Shown here: positions 12,801 to 24,212 of the stretch, piece by piece | Layout of the letters: each line of letters starts with the position of its first letter | Position numbering within the stretch: position 1 is the stretch's first letter | Source: Toxotes chatareus | Lineage: Eukaryota; Chordata; Actinopteri; Toxotidae | Direction of reading: 5' to 3' | NCBI GenBank assembly: GCA_016801885.1 | Contig: CM028900.1 | Location: 6,913,501 to 6,977,500 of the forward strand | Length of the DNA: 64,000 nt | Program-made: the position numbers and the translations under genes | Notes under the pieces: model-generated | What the model was told of the DNA's origin: nothing | What the model saw: the letters and a program-made list of their open reading frames with translations, nothing else | Databases searched by the model: none

Positions 12801-13600
12801 AACTAGTCACTTTTGCAATCACATTGTCTTTTTCTTTTTCTTCCATGTAATATCATGGCTTGACCCCATTTTACTTTTCATCTTGTCTCTGATCTCTCAC
12901 TCCAAAGTATATTTGTGCTTTTACTCTGTTTCCACTCCTACGGTTTAAACCATTGCCCATATACTGTATGCTTACTGAGGCTTTTTGACTTTGATACTCT
13001 TACCACAGGAAGTCATTGGTGATTTTGGGTAGACAAATCTTATCACACCTGTAATCAACTCCTGATACAGCTGTGACATACATAACACTCAGAACATGAG
13101 AATAAATTACCAAAAGAAAAAACAACAACAAATCTTTGGAGAAAAATTAGTCATAACTGTGGCTCTGGTTCTCTGAAAGTCAGCCTGAGCTCAAAACAAT
13201 GGTAATTCTGGAGCAAAGGGGGAGTTCCTCATTTTGTCCTCGTCTGTCAATCATTTGCCTGGTCTGAGGGGAAATTTCTGAAAATGAAAAAGGGAAGAAT
13301 TGGAGACAGGGATTGTCTGTGAGAAATAGGGATATGATTGCTGTGTAAAAAGGAGCAATTGTGTGTTAGGTGTCAGCTGAAGTTACAGCCTCCCATTGGT
13401 ACGCACATGGCATGACATGGCATGGCACGGTTGTATGAAACCTAGAACTTCCTGTCCTGAAATATGTCACAGACCCAACCCCCGCAGTTTTATCAATCAC
13501 AAAAGGCCACATGAAATATTAGATACCTCAGTTTGATGTCACAGTACTTTCTCCACTTTTTGAGTGTAAAGTTGAGTTTCAAAATTGAATGGTGATAGAC
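6889..13600. other. Intergenic stretch between the gpr183-like gene and gpr183
   Basis: No coding exon is supported here. It includes the 3'UTR of the upstream receptor (length unknown), a possible transposon end near 8435-8475, an ATT-rich tract near 12040-12070, and many T/A runs. AATAAA motifs occur at about 7990 and 8008, but nothing ties either to a transcript end. Confidence 0.5.
8430..8475. mobile_element. Possible decayed transposon terminus
   Basis: The segment contains GCAGGTGTACCTGATAAA followed by a degenerate GCCAACTGAGTGTA. This resembles, with several changes, the terminal sequence of a DNA-transposon family widespread in fish, whose ends read roughly CAGGTGTACCTAATAAA followed by GGCCGGTGAGTGT. 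I see no matching partner end nearby, so this would be a truncated relic. The resemblance is from memory, not from a search. Confidence 0.4.
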
Positions 13601-13915
13601 AGAGTGTTTGAAAGGTTTAGCAAAAGCGAGAGACGCAGAGAGACTCAAACACATACATGGGCTGAGAGAAAGAAAGAGAACGTGTAAGAAAGAGAGAGAG
13701 AGAGAGCTACAACAGGATATTTTGTCACCATGGTTACTGGCAGCAGATACGGATCTTGATTTCTGTGTGTCATGCTGTTCTCACTCAGCTCTGTGTGGTT
13801 GTAGTGCTATCAGGACAGCGCTCACAACTGAGATAAACTTTGCACAAGACGTTTCATGTCTTCTGGATCAATGCCGCTTCAGTAAATCTGAGGAAAAACA
13901 TTATCCATCTGTGAG
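13600..13915 (+). other. Possible 5'UTR exon of gpr183
   Basis: The stretch ends with a consensus splice donor, GAG|GTAAGT, at 13915/13916, on the same strand as gpr183 and 1.86 kb before the acceptor at 15772 that precedes its ATG. Mammalian GPR183 also has a non-coding first exon. The stretch includes a GA run at 13689-13707. It also has an ATG in good context near 13729 that opens a frame of about nine codons, which would be an upstream ORF if transcribed. The 5' boundary is not determinable from sequence alone. Confidence 0.35.
13689..13707. repeat. (AG)n microsatellite
   Basis: This is a short pure GA/AG run inside the possible gpr183 leader exon, embedded in a longer purine-rich stretch from about 13625. 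Confidence 0.8.
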
Positions 13916-15772
13916 GTAAGTTTCTCTTCCAAACTGTATCGCAAGATATCACTTGGAAAATGTGTTTGGATAATGAATATATGTATACATGTGTGTGCTC
14001 TTTGACTCGTAACAAGAAGAGAATGGTTAAATTTTCTAGTTTAGCTTGTAATGTCAAAGATCTACTATGTTCAAACTTCTGAAACCCTTGCAAAAAACTG
14101 TTAAATTAAAACTGTCTAAACTACCATTATTATCTTATCTGTAATTTCAAAATAATGAAGACTGTATTATCAAGCAACAATGCTGTTTTATAAGGTACTC
14201 TCAGTGCTAAAACTTTGTACAAGAGTGAAAGCAATCAATCACAGTAATGACACCTACAGTTTGATGGAAACCACAATCGACAACAGTTTAAATCTCATTT
14301 AAAAAAACTACATAGGATATCATTGATATATAAATCTGATGTTTGCTTTCAAATAACTAAATGTATGTATGTAACAGCTTTTTAACAAGAGAGGCACATG
14401 AAAAAATAGTGTTGTTGCATGTTTTCCCCAAATTCCCCCTTCGCTTGTGTCAGCGAGCCAGGAAATGTGTTTCTCCACTCCATGAGGAGATAGCCGGAGC
14501 AGGAGCAGGTTATAATTTTGGCTCAAACAACATGACTTTCCAACTGCCCACCATTCTCAGGCAGAGTACCCTGGGGAAGCAGACTTCCTCATTTGCAAGG
14601 CCGTCTCTCAACACCAAGTTTTTTTTTTTATGTACAAGTGTGAGAGTGTTGCAGCTGCATTCAGAATCACAGCAAAGCTATGGCATTGTTCACAGACTTC
14701 CTCCATTTACTTTTAGGTGTGCACATCATTTAAGAAAAAAATGAAAAAAAAAAACATCTAAGTCCTGTGAGTCATATATATGTATGAGTGGGTGAATGAA
14801 TGTTAATAGTTTGTAAATTTTGGTTGAGGGTGACTCTATTTTCCCAAACACATCAACTTTTTATTTTATCTTCATGTGTAGTCAAAACTGGACATGAGTA
14901 ATATTATACCTTTAGTCAAGAAATTTACTCAAAATGATTAAAATCATGATCATTGTACTATGATGTTCTCTGTCTTCATACGTCAAACTACAGAACAAAA
15001 AGCTAGGTCGTATTGCCCAGTGATGAGTTAACACAGCTGCAGTCAGGCAGCAGTCCAACTCAGATGATTTTTAAACTTCACTTTAATATTTGTTTCTCTG
15101 AAATCATAAAGCTTGAGTCTGTAAACTTTGGATAGTGAAATAAAGGCAAAGATGAAGACAGAGTTTGGTCTCTGCTGGGCTTTGCTCACAGACAACCACA
15201 AGGTGGCACTATGCACCACAAAAGCAACTTCAGTTTGATAGGACAGGCTGTGTCACAGTACTCATCACAAATTAACTCAGAGTTCACCTGCTTGAAACAC
15301 AGGCTAGTTTTGCTTAACTGAGGGTAAAACAAGTTAAATAACACCAACTGCGTTCTTCATCTTTTATCAGAGGTTTTGATTTATGGTAAAGGCATCACAA
15401 TCATGTTTTTTTGTTTGTTTGTTTTAAAAATCATGTTCATAATGTTTGTCTTTTTTTAATTATTAAACTGTCAAATTTGAGTGCACAGGAGCACAGTAAA
15501 TGATTTCAGTTTAATATTACAAGTTGCCTTGAAGGAAATAATGAGAAATACTGCAACTTCTTTTACTTCCTTTTTGAAAGCAAAGTCATAAACCTGCCTG
15601 TGCTCCTGTGCCAGGGCTGTAATGAACAAAAGTTTCATTTCAACATAGGCACAGATTCAGTATATATATATTGCATCAAAACATGTCTGATTTCTGTTCC
15701 CTTTAACATGATGCAACCAAAAAAAAGTCTGACCAATACATTGACATGCTTTATTTATTTTCCTTTTTGCAG
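13916..15772 (+). other. Putative 5'UTR intron of gpr183
   Basis: If the donor at 13916 pairs with the acceptor ending at 15772 (TTTTCCTTTTTGCAG), this 1,857-base stretch is the leader intron. It has no supported exon. It contains T-rich tracts and one copy of the 32-base repeat that flanks the gene. Confidence 0.35.
14883..14914 (+). repeat. 32-bp direct repeat, copy 1 of 2
   Basis: This 32-base sequence, beginning CAAAACTGGACATGAG and ending TATACCTTTA, recurs exactly at 17670-17701 in the same orientation. The two copies flank the gpr183 coding exon. Exact identity over 32 bases is far beyond chance at this distance. Confidence 0.85.
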
Positions 15773-15795
15773 TTACTGGTTCCTGATATATCAAG

Positions 15796-16917
15796 ATGGG
15801 TTCTTCCACTGTGCCTGTGTCCAACTCAACCGCCAACAATGACTCAACCTGTGACACCTTATATGACCACCGGGTCTATGCCAGGGTCCTCATGCCTATT
15901 TTCTATTGTACGGTGTTTGTTGTGGGGCTGCTTGGTAACTGCCTCGCCCTCCATGTCATCCGTCCCAATCTGAAGAAGATCAACTCCACCACCCTGTACT
16001 CTCTCAACCTGGTCATTTCTGACATCCTCTTCACCCTGTCTCTGCCCGTGAGGATTGTCTACTATGCACTGGGCTTCCACTGGCCTCTGGGCGAGTCACT
16101 GTGTAAGATTTCCGGCCTCATCTTCTATATCAACACTTATGCAGGGGTCAATTTCATGACCTGCCTCAGTGTAGACCGTTTCATTGCTGTGGTCTTGCCT
16201 CTGCGCTTTGCCCGACTCAGGAAGGTCAGTAACGTGCGCTACATTTGTGTGGGTGTTTGGATGCTGGTCCTGGCACAGACTCTCCCCCTCCTCAACATGA
16301 CTATGGTCCACAAGGAAAAAGATAACTACACCACCTGTATGGAATACCCAAACTTTGAGAAGGTCGACCATATTGCCCCTATATTGATTGGCGCTGTTAC
16401 CCTGGGTTATGTCATCCCTGTGATCACCATCCTGGTGTGCTACTCTGTCTTATGCTCCAAACTCCACTTAACAGCCAAGAGCAACCATTTGACAGAGAAG
16501 TCCGGTCGCAGCCGCAAGGCCATCGGTGTGATCTGCTGTGTGTCCCTGGTGTTTGTTGTCTGTTATAGCCCCTATCACATTGACCTTCTACAGTACATGA
16601 TCCGCAAGCTGGTGTCAAGCCCTAACTGCACTGAACTCACAGCCTTTCAGGTGTCGCTGCACATCACGGTGTGCCTGATGAACTTCAACGCCTGCTTGGA
16701 TCCATTCATCTACTTCTTTGCCTGCAAGGGTTACAAAAGGAAACTTAGGAAGCTGCTGAAGATGCATGTCAGCATGTCGTTCTCCAGCGCAGTGAGGACG
16801 TCACCTGAAGGCTCCTCCAAGGATATTATCGATGGCAACAGGATCCCACTAAACAGTACTACTGTAGGCGGAACCAATGATAGACTCACAGAAAAGAGAT
16901 CAAACAGGTGTGAGTGA
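15796..16917 (+). CDS. gpr183: GPR183 (EBI2) oxysterol receptor
   Basis: This single open frame of 373 residues encodes a seven-transmembrane class A receptor that matches GPR183 along its length. In mammals GPR183 binds 7alpha,25-dihydroxycholesterol and couples to Gi to direct immune-cell migration. Landmarks are sequons at N10 and N15, TM1 Asn N48, TM2 Asp D76, R86, TM3 C103 with Y111 and Y115, DRF at 127-129, W155, C181 in TCMEYPNFE, CYSPYH at 256-261 with Y260, and DPFIY at 302-306. All four residues reported to contact the oxysterol in the human protein (R87, Y112, Y116, Y260) have counterparts. The ATG at 15796 follows a splice acceptor ending at 15772, and no other in-frame ATG lies between. 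The tail keeps the VSxSISSAVK-like region as VSMSFSSAVR. Human GPR183 is 361 residues, so the length fits. Confidence 0.95.
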   Translation: MGSSTVPVSNSTANNDSTCDTLYDHRVYARVLMPIFYCTVFVVGLLGNCLALHVIRPNLKKINSTTLYSLNLVISDILFTLSLPVRIVYYALGFHWPLGESLCKISGLIFYINTYAGVNFMTCLSVDRFIAVVLPLRFARLRKVSNVRYICVGVWMLVLAQTLPLLNMTMVHKEKDNYTTCMEYPNFEKVDHIAPILIGAVTLGYVIPVITILVCYSVLCSKLHLTAKSNHLTEKSGRSRKAIGVICCVSLVFVVCYSPYHIDLLQYMIRKLVSSPNCTELTAFQVSLHITVCLMNFNACLDPFIYFFACKGYKRKLRKLLKMHVSMSFSSAVRTSPEGSSKDIIDGNRIPLNSTTVGGTNDRLTEKRSNRCE

Positions 16918-19900
16918 GGTGAAGAGCTGAGGCACCAAGAGTCGCCTAAGTTATGAGCATCTCTCATGTCTCAGTGGGAGTACTTCAATCAGGACAATGT
17001 CTCAGACAAACTGATCTGAACATGGAGACAGACTCAGTCATGTCATCATTGACTCGGAGCAGCTTCTCAACATCTGGATCCGTAGGAATCCAGAAGTGTT
17101 GGACCGGATTAGTTTACATAAGAGAAGAACTTCAACAAAATTTTAATAAGAAAAACGCAGTACCTCTTCTGTTTACATATGCTCTTCTTATTATTTGAAT
17201 TGGTCAGAAAAGCAGAAACGATTGCAGCTAAGGAAAGAGAGGAGGATACTTTTTTCAGCATAGCATGCAAGGGACCTGTCAGTGAACGGATGAGGCAGAC
17301 CTCAAAGCAGAGCATGTTGGAAGAGAACAGTCAACTGATAAAGAGCTGACATCGATGAGCATCTGCTGCTTGACATGCGAAGAGTTATATCCTTAAAGCA
17401 ATATCCTCACCTGAAAACAAAAAACATTTTTGGAAGCCTGCAACTCAATACCAGCTGTCAGAAAGTGAGTTCACAACTGATCCAGGTCTCACAGTGTTAC
17501 AATCAGGAACTGAGATGTTAAGGTGGAAGTAGAAGGATGAGTTTCATTCCAAAATGAAATAAGACTCACAATCTTAACTTTCAGTTTAGCACACAGTTGT
17601 AATATCTTAGGAAAACTGCTAAGCTGTACACTCACTATCTCAGCCGCTTTAGCATTCATTTACTCATACCAAAACTGGACATGAGTAATATTATACCTTT
17701 ATTTATTAGCTTACAGATTGACATATTAAAATTAGGCGCCATTTCATTTGTGAAAAAATGCTGGATCTCTTGACATATTTAATAGTTTCTGTTTGTACAG
17801 AAGTTAAAGAATTAAATATATTCTAAATGTCTAAACATTAATGGACACTGTAAGTGAAACTGTAAATTTGTTTTGTCCACATTCGAATGATGTAGTGATT
17901 ATTGAAAAAAGAGTTTTGTTTCCTCATTCCCTACAATTTGAACACATTTTAAAAATGTCTGAAATAAAAAAACAAAGAAAACAGCCACTTGTTTTTTTAC
18001 TTTACCCTCAGACACTAATGATATGCATTGTAAAGAAAAAAAGTGAGAGAAAAGAGGGAAACAAACTTCAGCAACATACTTCAGCAAAATCTTAAGATTT
18101 AAGATTTAAGATAGGTAACTTAGCTGAATTTCTTAACTTTAGGCTCTGGGTTTATCCAATTTCTACTTTTATACAATTAATTCACATAGAGAGCCATGTA
18201 GTTAGGCCTGGTTTTTATTACACTGGGTGCACCTTTTGCACAAATAAAGTTTGGTAATATGACACCATCAGCTATGCCAGCAGAAATTTTAATGCATAAC
18301 GTTAATGAAAACACACTACTGGTCCACATTAGATACATAATATCAAAAGAACAAACAAAACGATTGGCAGACAGAACATTGGATGCTTCCAACAATTTTT
18401 AAGGCAATATAGCAATGCAGCCATTGCCACAGTTAAGCTTGTGAAAACTAGTTTAGGCACGGTTACAGAAACCAAAAACTTGGTTTGAGGTTAGCGGATA
18501 TATGTGGTTATGGTTTAAAAAACAAAGCATGTTTTTCAGTGGCAGAGTGCAAACTTCAATGCCTGTCATGATAGCAAGACATGTCACATCCATCCAATCA
18601 CCACCCCAAACTCCACAACTTTATTTACTTTGTTAAGAAAGAACACACCGCTTAGAGCACTGTCATTGAATCCTGGCACCAGATGTAAACTGTGCTCTGC
18701 AGAATCGTCCAGTATGAATAGAACTGCCTGTGAAGTCTGACTGCCCGCAGAAATAATCTGTACATTTTTATTTTTGACATCGGTCTTTACATTTGGGTGG
18801 TGCATGTGGTGAGTCCTCCTGATACTATGTCTTCCCTGCATTGATGTCAAACAAATGCAGATGACACAGTTTTATTTTGTGTGTAAATTTACATTTAGAT
18901 ATAACAGAGTCAGCAAACTGTAACAAAAGCCTTGGAGTTTGAGGAAGTATCAGTTTCAGCTGATAAATACAATACACTTCATTCTTTATGATACAGTTTG
19001 TTTGTTTGTTTGTTTGTCTGAGGAATTCAGTAATGTATTTATTTATTTATTTGAGAAGCCCTTGTCAGAAAAAAAATTACTTGCATTGGCAAGCAAAAAT
19101 ACAAACAATAGTACTTTTAACCAGTCCTCACGCATCATCTCCTTCACACATCCTGCAGGCATCAGTAATAGATGGCACAGAAACAAGATACAACTGAAGG
19201 TACAAGGCAGCCAGACAAAGCACTGGAGAAAAGTTCATCAGCATTCATTTCATTGTGTTACAAAGTTCATCAGCATAACCACTGCCAAGACTTGAGAAAA
19301 ACATGCTCACAGTGAACACAAAACAAAAGTTTTTTTTCTCAATGCTTATTGGGTGTTTTTTTTTTTGTTACATAACAATCTTGCGATAAGAGGGTTATTA
19401 ATCAAGATTAATGTAAGTCCTCATCAACTTTGTTGATATGACATTTGTGGAAATATTAGAACAGAAGTAAAACAACTGTAGCAAAAGCGTATAAATACTG
19501 GGAATTTGAGCTGAAACTATTCAGTTGATCATCTACCGTCAGCTCTTTGACAGTGAGTCAGCTGTTTGTCATTTTCCATTTTACCATACCATACCATTTA
19601 TATACTCAATAGATCAATTGAAAATTGAATTTGAATTTGTTTCTGTAAGTCTGATCCATGACATCAGAAATATCTCCATATAACCACACACAGTCTCACT
19701 CTCTTTTAAACCTTTGATATCTTTTTTGGCCCAGGTGGCAAATTAATGCAGCTTTCACTGAGATGTACAATTCGGCACTCAAGAATACCTCACCACAAGC
19801 TATTATTAGATGTTTATTAGCATCTCGACCATATTGTTTCCATTTTATTTCACTGAAACATGTCCCTTGCTGAGGGTCCATTCACTTATATTGCTATGAA

Positions 19901-21750
19901 CACTGTATTTCACACACACACACATAATTACCATCTGCTTTATCATGGCATTGTTTCCATAACCCAATTTCTTGGTGAATTAAAGAAAAGTGCTTGTTTT
20001 AAAGGGATGGGCTGGAAGCATGAAAGAGTTCAACACAATGTATTCACACAGCACAGGACTGCTGAAATTTCATATATTCTGTATTTTTTAATTAGGAGGA
20101 GAGAAAAGATGTAAGTTTAAGAATTTTAAAATAGGTAATTGAACCTCCTTGTGAACACATATCAGACACTATTTATTATTCAAAGCATATTATTTTTATG
20201 TACCTTAAATCAGGAGGGAATCTTTAACTTTTAATCTAACAATATGATTCTATGCTATTCTATTCTCCAAATCTGTAAACTGAGTTTGGAAAAGCCTAAA
20301 ATGTTAAATGATCCAAGTAAGACTTTGCAGCTTACAAGCCTGTTATTTTTCTGCAGAAGCTACTACTAGATACTACGAGATAAAATGTTATGCAATAAAT
20401 TCAAAGGTTTATATTATCCTAGTATTATATGCAGAAACAAGAAATTCATTATTCCAAAGACAAAAGCGGGTAGTGGGCACTGAGTTTTGTAGTACTTAGT
20501 TTCAACCTCTAGAGGACAGTGTAAAACAGGGTAAAAGGTGACGGGGAAGGAAGTAAATGGGCTTCTCACAGTCTTCATCGACCTAATCTCAATATTGACA
20601 GACCTGACAATAGAGGATCAATAAATCCTTTTGTTGAAACTGTTCTTTTGTCTGTTTGACATTAACCAAAAATGGCAGAGTATAAAATAAATGTTTTAAG
20701 GGAAGAGACAATCCAGCAACCCGGTGTTATCTACATATCTGTAGGTAAAATTGGTCTTATATTCTTCATAATGCAAGTGAATAATAAAGAATTTAATATG
20801 GAGCAGGGAACTTACTGAGGCAACCACATGACAAGTATCAAGGAGAGGAAAACATCACACAGACTGTTGTCATAACAACATATTGCGATGAACACAAAGT
20901 ACCATCTGTTATGAGATTTTTAAGACACATCGAGAGGACAAGCCGATAGATAATTATTTCCCAGGAATAAGAATTTCGACTGAACGAGCAGCTTCACTGT
21001 GCTGAAAATACAGGGGTAAAAATAATGCAGGGACCATGGAAAAAGGTTCAGCATCAGAACTGAGCAAACGGCAAACCTTTTATGCCACTGTCAAACAGAC
21101 AGTGGCAAGTGGTCAGAAGGCGCAAAGGGGAAATGCTGTATGTCGTGGGAAAGTATGATTTACTTCTTCTTTCATATGATGTGTTATGGGAATGAAAACC
21201 TCAACTTAAGAGAGCAGGGGAAGAAGTTTTGATTGCACTATGTTCTTTGAGCCAAATGTCCTAATTCATAGTTGTTACCAGCTCACACACACATTAATCA
21301 CACATATTCATCTGTATTCAATCCAGGTCCAGACTGACCTTGAGCATTTCACCTGAGGTATGCGCTTTGCATCCATTAAGTCGACGTGGTGTAAAACCAT
21401 CTCACAGCATCAGCGTGAAGTGTCTATTACCACCATCTTATTTCCTGTTTATATGGCAACTGCCTCAACATCCTGTTTTTAATTACTTCTCTCCAGCAGC
21501 AGATGCTTCTCACAGCAACCTGCTGTGGATTACTCCCCTGAGAACTAATGTGCTGTGACAGACCCCACTTTTCCAATCAATAACTCGCCCTAAATCTGCC
21601 ATCTCTCTGCCTGCCAAACACACTCCCACTTCTAATGGCACATCATTTTCTTTAAGGGGGTGTAATTGCAGACTGTGGAAAGCTGTAGCCCTTTGTGTTC
21701 CAACTACGCAGATACTGTAAAGGAATCTTAAGTACAGAAACTGCAGCCCA
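16918..21750. other. Intergenic stretch between gpr183 and gpr18
   Basis: No coding exon is supported. The left part is presumably the gpr183 3'UTR. Candidate poly(A) signals are AATAAG near 17146 and AATAAA near 17962, neither proven. The second copy of a 32-base direct repeat lies at 17670-17701. The remainder is AT-rich with short T and A runs. Confidence 0.5.
17670..17701 (+). repeat. 32-bp direct repeat, copy 2 of 2
   Basis: This is an exact second copy of the sequence at 14883-14914, same strand, 2.8 kb away. The flanks differ on both sides, so the shared block is sharply bounded. Confidence 0.85.
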
Positions 21751-21756
21751 CGGTCG

Positions 21757-21939
21757 ACACAGGAAGTGATGGGGGCTTTACACCACGTTCATTCTTGCCA
21801 CCATTTCCACCGCATTGCCCTTTGAGAAAGCATTCACTTCCTTGTTTTGGCCGTTTGAGCAAAGTGCTCAGATAAATCGCTGTGCCGCTTCATAAACCTG
21901 TTGGTGCAAGCTTGACAAGATGGTTGTTTGAATTCTGTG
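21757..21939 (+). promoter_or_regulatory. Possible gpr18 promoter / leader exon
   Basis: The stretch ends at a consensus-like donor TGTG|GTAAGTGC (21939/21940), on the gpr18 strand and 1.26 kb before the acceptor that precedes the gpr18 start. It contains two ETS/PU.1-type cores in opposite orientation: AGGAAGTG at 21761-21768 and its complement CACTTCCT at 21835-21842. PU.1-type sites are typical of promoters active in leukocytes, where GPR18 is expressed. No TATA box is evident. The transcription start is unknown. Confidence 0.33.
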
Positions 21940-23197
21940 GTAAGTGCAGTCTTTTAATGTCCATGTCTACCTGATCAGTTTGATCTTTAAGATGGAAACA
22001 AAAAGTAATTTTGGCTGTTGTATTATAGCTTCTTGCTGTATGTGTATTTTGGTGCTGTGTTTTCAGACAAGCTGATTTAAATCTCTTTTTTCGTCATTTC
22101 CTCAGCTCGTCCTCAGCTTCACAGTAATTGTTATGTTTCTTTATCTTAATGATCATCCACAAATGACATTATATACAATAGAAAGCACACACAGTACAGT
22201 ACTAAAGAAAAAAAAAGAAGTCAGAAGTGTGAAGCACGGAGGTCACATGATTTCTCATCAAGACAGCATCATTTTCATCAGGAATAACAATTTCACTTCC
22301 ACCTGTTTATCCCCACAACAGATAAAATTATTCTGCTCTTTTTTACATTGTCAGATATACACATATACAAATGTGTAAATTTTTTAATATATATATCTAC
22401 CTATATATTTATATCTGGATGTTTATATATAAATAGTTACACATTTGCTTATAAGAGAATGACACATAGACACACACTGTCTATTTTTCTTCCTCTGTTT
22501 TTCACTATGCAGCTGCACAGCTTTTAAAAATAATTATTCAAATTATCAAGCAGCAGGTTCTGCAAACTGTAAAACACAGACATGTCCATATTTAGAAGCA
22601 GCCTCTGGCTATTTCAACTCCAGTGTAACTTCTGGAAACCCAGAAACACAGAGCTGTGCTTGCATAGTACTTTTGCTGAAAAGAAAATCACTTTTTTTCA
22701 TATTTTTTGTTGTTTGTTTTTTCTAAGATTTGAAACTCGCATGGACTAATGAGGGATTATTTCCACATAATGTTTAAAAGTAAGTTACATTGCCTTGTCT
22801 TGCTCGTTAGATCATCTTGAACCTGAAAGTTGAAGTCTTAAAAGCTATTTCATTCGAAATGTAATCCAAGAAGAAATTTTAAACTTTTCGGGACTGTTTT
22901 TGCAGCTGATATTAAGATACAGAATTGCTCCACTCAGGTTTTATTATTTGTCTTCCAGAGAGACACCGCAAACCAAATACCCCTTTTTCTTTCTAAAAAC
23001 CTTACCAGAAGTACATGACCTCTTCACATAAGTGAACTGACAAGCCTTTAACCTATCAAAAGGGAAATGGGAAATCAAATGCTTTAGCAAGCAGAAATTT
23101 GAATTTAAAAAATGGTTCCATGGATACAAACAGCAGTGTCTTTTTACAATTTAATTCACTAAACAATGTTCTTCCTGCTGAATTCTCCAAGTTTCAG
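21940..23197 (+). other. Putative 5'UTR intron of gpr18
   Basis: If the donor at 21940 is used, this 1.26-kb stretch would be the leader intron, ending in TTCTCCAAGTTTCAG at 23197. It is AT-rich, with TA-rich sequence around 22385-22440, and has no supported exon. Confidence 0.33.
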
Positions 23198-23198
23198 T

Positions 23199-24212
23199 AT
23201 GAGACTGGATCTGAACAACTCCAACATGTCTGTGGAGTCCAGCACAGTCAGGCCAGAGCAGGGACCAGTGGAGTACCGCATGGCAGGCCTGATCTTCTAC
23301 TGCTTCGTCTTCATCGTAGGAGTCATAGTCAATGTCACCGCTCTGTGGGTGTTTGCTCTCACCACCAAGAAGAGGAACTCAGTCACTGTCTACATGATAA
23401 ACGTGGCAGTGGTAGACCTTACCTTCATCTTGCTGCTTCCCTTCAGGATGGCTTACCACCACCAGGACTACTGGCCCTTTGGAGACCTATTCTGCCGGAT
23501 CAGTGGTGCTCTCACCATTTTCTATCCCTGCATAGCTCTGTGGTTGTTTGCACTGATCAGTGCTGACCGCTACATGGCTATTGTCCAGCCAAAGCATGGC
23601 AAGGAGCTTAGGAATGTGCCCAAGGCCGTGGTGGCGAGTTTTGGGGTGTGGATCATGACTATGGGCAGCACTGTACCCCTGCTCTTCTCTGAACATGACC
23701 CCGATCGCATGTCCAACTTCACCACTTGCATCAAGATGCAAGATATCATCTACTTGCGCTATGACAACCTTGTCAACTTTGTGCGCCTCATCTTCTTTTT
23801 CCTGGTTCCCATTTGTATAATGATTGGCTGCTATGTCGTCATAGTGGATAATCTGATCCACGGCCGCACCTCGAAACTCAAACCTAAAGTGAAGCAGAAG
23901 TCTATCCGGATTATCATCACACTCATTATCCAAGTCTTGGTGTGTTTTGTGCCTTTTCATGTGTGTCTAGTGCTCCGTTTGCTGGGGAAAGATAGAGGGT
24001 TTAGCACATGGGCAGTCTTTACCACATTCCTGATGAACATGAGCACAGTGTTAGACATTATTCTGTACTACATAGTTTCCAAACAGTTCCAGGACAGGGT
24101 GATCAGTGTGATTCTGTACAGGAACTACCTGCGAAGTGTAAGGCGAAAGAGCAGGCACACGCACACGGGCAGCGTTCGATCAATGAGCAACCTGACCAGT
24201 GCAATGATATGA
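23199..24212 (+). CDS. gpr18: GPR18 G-protein-coupled receptor
   Basis: This is an intronless coding region of 337 residues that matches GPR18 (331 residues in human) throughout. GPR18 is a class A receptor of lymphocytes and myeloid cells. Proposed ligands include N-arachidonylglycine and resolvin D2, but these remain debated. Landmarks: sequons at N7 (NNSN) and N45 (NVT), TM2 Asp D73, TM3 C99 paired with C177, SADRYMAIVQPK with DRY at 123-125, W151, the TSKLKPKVKQKSIRIIITL segment at ICL3/TM6, CFVPFH at 249-254, DIILY at 286-290, and a C-tail RSMSNLTSAMI close to the mammalian end. I start at 23199, two bases after a splice acceptor. An in-frame ATG at 23166 would add 11 residues but lies upstream of that acceptor. 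Confidence 0.95.
   Translation: MRLDLNNSNMSVESSTVRPEQGPVEYRMAGLIFYCFVFIVGVIVNVTALWVFALTTKKRNSVTVYMINVAVVDLTFILLLPFRMAYHHQDYWPFGDLFCRISGALTIFYPCIALWLFALISADRYMAIVQPKHGKELRNVPKAVVASFGVWIMTMGSTVPLLFSEHDPDRMSNFTTCIKMQDIIYLRYDNLVNFVRLIFFFLVPICIMIGCYVVIVDNLIHGRTSKLKPKVKQKSIRIIITLIIQVLVCFVPFHVCLVLRLLGKDRGFSTWAVFTTFLMNMSTVLDIILYYIVSKQFQDRVISVILYRNYLRSVRRKSRHTHTGSVRSMSNLTSAMI

Noticed and set aside
13608..13919. 103-codon frame with a basic, Glu/Arg-rich N-terminus
   Set aside because: The charge comes from a GA-rich tract, and the segment is better explained as a leader exon ending at the 13915 donor.
15746..15973. Plus-strand 75-codon frame overlapping the gpr183 start
   Set aside because: It is a shadow frame over the acceptor region and the 5' end of gpr183.
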